Program-made: the position numbers and the translations under genes
Part shown: in pieces, positions 59,013 through 64,000 of the stretch
Layout of the letters: every line of letters starts with the position of its first letter
How positions within the stretch are numbered: the stretch's first letter is position 1
Assembly (NCBI GenBank): GCA_012932865.1
Contig: SAXG01000012.1
Location: 62,001 to 126,000, forward strand
Source: Amylostereum areolatum
Lineage: Eukaryota; Basidiomycota; Agaricomycetes; Russulales; Stereaceae
Direction of reading: 5' to 3'
Length of the DNA stretch: 64,000 bases
Notes under the pieces: generated by a model
The model's input: only the letters and a program-made list of their open reading frames with translations
Told to the model about the DNA's origin: nothing
Database searches by the model: none

Positions 59013-62000
59013 CTACTCATCGTCTTTATCATCGCCACTACCAGGGCGTCGACTACGGATGCTGAAGCGAGAGGGCGAAGAGAATACGCTCCTGTCACCA
59101 CCCGACGATGTGGACTTGCGACTGGAAGGAAGCGGGTCCGAGTCGAAGGACAGCCGTAACTTCAAGATGCCTTGGCCTTCTCTGACCTCGACAAACACAT
59201 CGGCAGACGATTGTTCAATAGGTTGGATGTGTCTCCAGATCTAATCGGTAACTCGTCAGAACGGAGGTAAGCGGAAGATGACCATTGACTCACGTCCACT
59301 TCGGCCTCGCCAAGCAGTTTGTCCTTTCCGATGGTATGATGGTCATAAATCCAGGCGTAAATCTTCGGGGTCTGAGCACTGGCGGAAAATTCGAATGTCT
59401 CATTCCTGGCCAGCATGTCAGATAAAATATAGGTCCTTCAGGCATCGTCGTGACTTACCACTCAGGAGCAACCGTCTTTCCAACGTGCTTCGTCCTGAAC
59501 TCCTTGTTCCCGACGCGGAGCTCGACATACGGCTTGACACTGTCTGGACCTGAATAGATGTCTTTGGCGTCTACGACAGTCACCCTGAGAGTACCGGGTT
59601 CCGGCGGAAGGGTCATTCGTCCATTGTGCGGCGACGCCGCCACGCCAGGAGCGCCCATACGATCCGCTGCACCGACGGGTTGAGACATCTGCCCGCCAGG
59701 AGGGCTGGGTACGTGTCCTTGCCCGGTTGTCGGACTGTCTTCCTCCGAATCAGTGTGGTTCCCACGTTTGAAGACGCCTGTCACGCCATGGAACACTCCC
59801 TTGCCCACATTGATTGGGGCAGAGCCAAGTTGTGTCATGGCACGCCCAGCGGTGGAGAACGTCGAAGTGTTCTTGCGAGACTTGGCTATGATCTCTGGTT
59901 GGAATACCAAGCTGATGCGTACTTCACCCTTGTCACCGTGCTTGGCTGAAGACAGGGCGACGACGCGGTCGACGCCGTGGAAAGGTTCCAGGTCTTCGAG
60001 GTTGATCTTGGCCGATCCCAAAGATTTCGCTTTGTCAATCTGGTTCCAATCGAAAAGCTCGATTGTGAAATCGGACCCGACACGAGAAGGCTTGAGAGGT
60101 GGTCAGATTGGTGAAAGTTCAGCAGCGGACAAAATGCATACCACGGATACAATGAAATCCTCGTTCCACGAAGGGTTCAAAGTCTTCTTCTTCGTCTGCG
60201 ACTTAAATACCTTGGTGCCGTTGAGAGTGAAGACGGCGAAGGGGTCAGATTTCCCTAGAGATACCGTCAGAATCATCCGGTAACAAAGATTGACGGAAGG
60301 CACCCACCGCTTCGGTCAGCGCCATGGATCCCTTTGCCGTCCACAAGGGACACGCGGAGTAAGCCCTGGTCTGAACAGATCGTGAATACCTTGACAGGCC
60401 ACGTGAACGCAAGACACCTACTGTTGACACTCTCACGAGGCTCGAGGACAACGGGAACAGGAACGTAGCGGGCCTCGATATCCACGGTACCCGTCACTTT
60501 CTCGTCCTCGTCCAGCAGTGTGAACCGGGAACTGCCCGACTATGGAGAAAAATCAGTATCAGCCTTGCACATTGGTCGCAAAGTCACGGACCAAAGTCTG
60601 TTCCAAGAAAGCCTTTGCGTCGCCCTTCCATTCACCGAGGATGTCATCCTTGTCTCCCACGTCCGCCTCATTCAGCCGGAGCCAAACACGGCCGAAGTCG
60701 AGCTCCTTGATGAATCCTTCACCGACATGTTCCCAATTCGCACGCGTGCTCGAGGAACGGACTGTGCTAAGTGCGGGCCAATAACCGTCGTCCAGAAGAA
60801 CTTCCAGTCGCGCCTTCTTCGAAAGCTCGCCGGATTTGACATGGAAGACAATGATACCGGATTCTGAACAGACAAAATAGTTAGACGAAAGCCACGAATC
60901 GGAAGATGTTATGCGCCCACGGTGTTGAATCAACTCTTCCTTCGGCATGCGGATACCCTGCTCTTCCTTACCCTCCGCCGTATCAGTTTTCGCGTTTCGT
61001 GGGGAAGTGGGTCGGGCCCCGCTACGCTGAGACTCCGCAGTGCGCTGGCTCTGTGCAGTGGCAGTGGTGGCGGTTGTATCTGTTGATTTCGTCGATCGAT
61101 GGCCCCTCTCATCAATAGGTCTCTTGGCCGTGATTCCAACGGGGACAGTTTGGACTTCTTCAGAGGACGAAGACATAGAAGACGCTGAATCAGGGACGGC
61201 GTGGCCTTCGTCCGAACCACCAGATGTGTTGCCTTGTAGCTCATTTGGTCCGCTCTCAAAGCCAATTCCTTGCAATGCATACGCCGGGATGAATTCTGCA
61301 ACATAGTGGAGCTGGCCTTTGAAGGTCTTCCCGTGATCCAAGCAGATAGGCTGGTTGAACTCTTGCTTGCCGGTCGACTCAAAGCGGAAGAGGGGATCGC
61401 CACCAGCTGGAGCTTCCTTGGCAAGGCCCCCGACATATAGATCCACCGTGCCTAAGGACCTATCCTTGGTAAGATGTTGATAATCCATAACCTCAAGAAG
61501 CAGGCGCTCTTTCAGGTCGTGCACTGTGACGCGATTGAGATAAATGGTCGGACAAGAATGTGAGCGAGCTCACCAGGGGCGTATATAATCTGATCCCATT
61601 CCGGGTTGAGGTCTGTTTCGAGTGAGGATGAGATACCCAACGCTGGAAAATTGAGCACGCACTGTTGTTAACGACTTCCGTACGGGCTGTGACTGTCCCT
61701 TTGAGCATGACGCGGACGTAGGGGTCACTCTGTCGGGGAAGATCTAGATAACTGTCCTAAAATACTAATGATCACGATCACATACCTTGCCGCCTAGTGT
61801 AGCCTCGACATTCTTCACATCCGTCGCCTTCTTGAGCCACAGCCGTATCACACCAATGGGCGGGGAATACTGGTCTGCACCGTGAAGGCTGCCAGCCATG
61901 TCGAGGGGCTTCCATTCTGCCGAGAGACGCACACGTCCCGACTTGCATCCGCTCAGTGGCCACCAGTCTCTCCCTGCCTCCTTACCTGATTCAAGGAGAT

Positions 62001-64000
62001 CGTCAAGAGAGACCGAAAGATATCCAATGACAGGGTCCTTGAGGAAATCGCGATCGTCGATCACCTTCACTGTGATCACCGAAGACGAACGGTCACTGCA
62101 CAAAAACTCGGTTGCACATTCCCAAACAGGTTGCACAGTGTGTTTCGCTTTGATGCTGTTTGCAATAGGCTGACTTTGGTTACCCACGAAAATCTTCGCG
62201 AAAGGATTTATGTCGTTGCTGTGCACTTTGGTCGTGTCCAGGTCCTTTCCTTGATGTATGACGAAACGCACGATTCCGACCTCTGAATAGGACGATCAGC
62301 TATTCGCCAGGCTATGGGACCATGCTCACACTTACTAGATTCAGGCAGTTCTTCCACACCAGACTCATCGATCTCGGGTTGCAGGACCGGGAAGTAAGAG
62401 ACATCGAAACGAAGCAGGCCCTTTTCTTTGCCGTCCTTGAAGATGGGGGCCTCGACACCGTCCTGGCTAGAGTCTTCTTGCAGCTTGTTCAGTTCGAAAA
62501 GAGCAGCACCAAGTTCGCTATCCTTGCGGTGTTCATTGTAATCTAGGACAGTGAGGTTGATGTTCTCGGCGAGGTTGTTCACGAGCAAAAACTTGGTCTC
62601 GTGCCAGGATGGGTTCGCGCTGAATGCCATTGTCAGTTATTGCAGAATATGGTGGTACGTGGATACGAACGTGTTGCGCTTCCACTTCGTCTTGGCCAGC
62701 GCGCCACGATTATTGATGCTCAAGGCAACATATGGGTCCGGGGTGCCACCACCGATCTTACTTCCCTTGATTCCGCGGGCCGATCGTATAGTGATTTTGA
62801 CGACGCCGATAGCAGTGTCCAAAGGAGTTCCAGACAAAAGCTGTTCGAGGTTGAGAGTGAAGAAGTGCGGATCGTACATCATTGGGCCCAGTATCGAGTG
62901 GACAAGGTCTCGTATGAAAGACGACAATCCTGGGATCTAGGAGAGTATTCAACGAGCGCTTTCGAGAGCGGGCGTACAACGGACTTACATTGGCGATATC
63001 AAACCCAAAGGTATCACCGCCGATAGGCTTCAAGACATAGTCGATGATAGGTTTCTCCATGAACGAGATGTCGACAAGTTGAACGTGAGGAAAGTTGTTC
63101 ATGAGCTTCATGCGTACACGCATGAGACCACTGAATGTCATGTCTTCCACCAGCACGGGCATCGTGGCGGCCGCCACGCCTTTTCCGACGCGAATAGCTA
63201 GAACGATCTTGGGATTCCTCTTTTTCGCTTGCTCGCGCGGCGTCAGATCGGAGACGTCGTTCGGGGTAAAGGAGATGCCCCAATCCATCATGACGATATC
63301 CTCCGCCGTACGCGGGAAGGTGCGAACTTTGTCGATGCGAGGAGCCTTGTTCCCCAGAGTAAAGCTGCTCAGACGCAACGATTCGAGGAAGGTCGGGCAA
63401 TTTGTGCTGAGGATTTGGTCGACCGAGGAAACGATGGTTGCCGAGAGTACGGGTTCGTAGATAAGCCAGAAGCGCTCAAGAAACTCGTTGATCCATTCGG
63501 CGCTTTCGTGCTCGGACGTCAAGGCGGTCTTGACCAGTTCACGTTGAATGTCATCTCGGGCGCGACGTCGGACGCGAGCCATGGAAGTCGTGTAGTACGT
63601 GTTGCATACGGCCAGGACGATAAACAACCATCCCCAACCAAAATTGAAGCGAGTGACAAAGTGCGAGGCGATGACGGCCTGGGAATACGCGACGCGTTAG
63701 CAGAGCACAAAAATAGAAATGCGTTGAACGGGCGTACGAATGTGACCAATGCAGCGTTGTGATACCAGTCTCCGTAATATTGCTCGGAAATGAATGAATG
63801 CATCATGCGTACTTCCTTCGCATCCTGGTCCTCGTCTTGTTGATCGACGAATGCGCGCCATCCGACCTTGTACCAGTCAGGTATGGGGGGTGCTGAGCCT
63901 GTGGGCATGGCACCTGGCGGCTGAGGGTGCTCGTTTGTTGTATGTTCGACCAGTGCCAACTTGTCGACGTCCTCGATCGTGATGGTGGGTACAATATTAG
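59013..64000 (-). CDS. Tricalbin-like ER-plasma membrane tether (SMP plus multiple C2 domains), 5' end outside window
   Basis: Partial at its N-terminus, which reads in from base 64000 (IVPTITIEDVDKLALVEHT). Order from the N-terminus: a polar segment with PPIPDWYKVGWRAF; a hydrophobic hairpin near 63590-63680 (NFGWGWLFIVLAVCNTYYT), the ER anchor; an SMP lipid-transfer domain (ESAEWINEFLERFWLIYEPV, then MMDWGISFTPNDVSDLTP and VQLVDISFMEKPIIDYVL); then five or more C2 domains beginning with VVKITIRSARGIKGSK near 62800, with further ones near 62250, 61800, 61400, 60250 and 59550 (LRVTVVDAKDIYSGPDSVKP). A Ser/Thr-rich linker lies at about 60980-61250. The end is Ser-rich, stop at 59013. Tricalbins tether the ER to the plasma membrane and move lipid. 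Confidence 0.88.

Noticed and set aside
1..64000. Bacterial-type systems (CRISPR, prophage, toxin-antitoxin, restriction-modification)
   Set aside because: The DNA is intron-rich fungal nuclear sequence; no spaced repeats, integrases or operon-like gene packing were found.

Overview
The window is nuclear DNA of a filamentous basidiomycete, most probably a mushroom-forming Agaricomycete. The evidence is dense genes on both strands, many introns of about 50-60 bases with GT..AG (sometimes GC..AG) ends, roughly half GC by eye, an F-box/leucine-rich family typical of these fungi, and eukaryotic housekeeping genes throughout. I see no prophage, operon, CRISPR array, rRNA or convincing tRNA.

Layout. 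1-10 kb: end of an aldo/keto reductase, a PB1 protein with a UBA-like tail, a 2.2-kb gene-poor gap, an F-box protein, a homeodomain protein and an unrecognised gene. 10.6-11.6 kb: first copy of a 1-kb repeat. 11.7-32.2 kb: UTP17, a class I methyltransferase, an FSP1/AIF-like oxidoreductase, the permuted GTPase GNL1, an unknown coiled-coil protein, VTA1, an alpha-arrestin and a GNAT acetyltransferase. 32.8-34.0 kb: the full-length second copy, a non-autonomous inverted-repeat DNA transposon. 34.6-64 kb is compact housekeeping sequence: POP3, dCMP deaminase, TTI1, aminodeoxychorismate synthase, an isopenicillin-N-synthase-like dioxygenase, UBC12, 5-hydroxyisourate hydrolase, RRP1, a TBC-domain protein, GCP4, a kinesin-6, MTQ2, and a tricalbin cut by the window end.

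Several genes share processes although nothing shows co-regulation. UTP17, RRP1, POP3 and GNL1 serve ribosome or RNA processing, and MTQ2 modifies release factor. GCP4 and the kinesin serve microtubules. VTA1 and the arrestin serve endosomal sorting. Divergent pairs (TTI1/ABZ1, dioxygenase/UBC12, HIU hydrolase/RRP1, TBC/GCP4) share short promoter regions.

The least ordinary signals are: (1) two base-for-base identical direct repeats 22.36 kb apart, belonging to one transposon, whose flanking 5-bp duplication is found at three of the four ends but is missing from one; (2) a cluster of single-base frame breaks in two neighbouring genes at 15.5-19.6 kb, mostly at G/C runs; (3) a PB1 plus UBA-like protein without the ZZ domain of known autophagy receptors; (4) a TBC protein whose glutamine finger reads as arginine. 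Exon joins were made by hand from frame, splice-site and family knowledge, so ends of genes are firmer than internal junctions.
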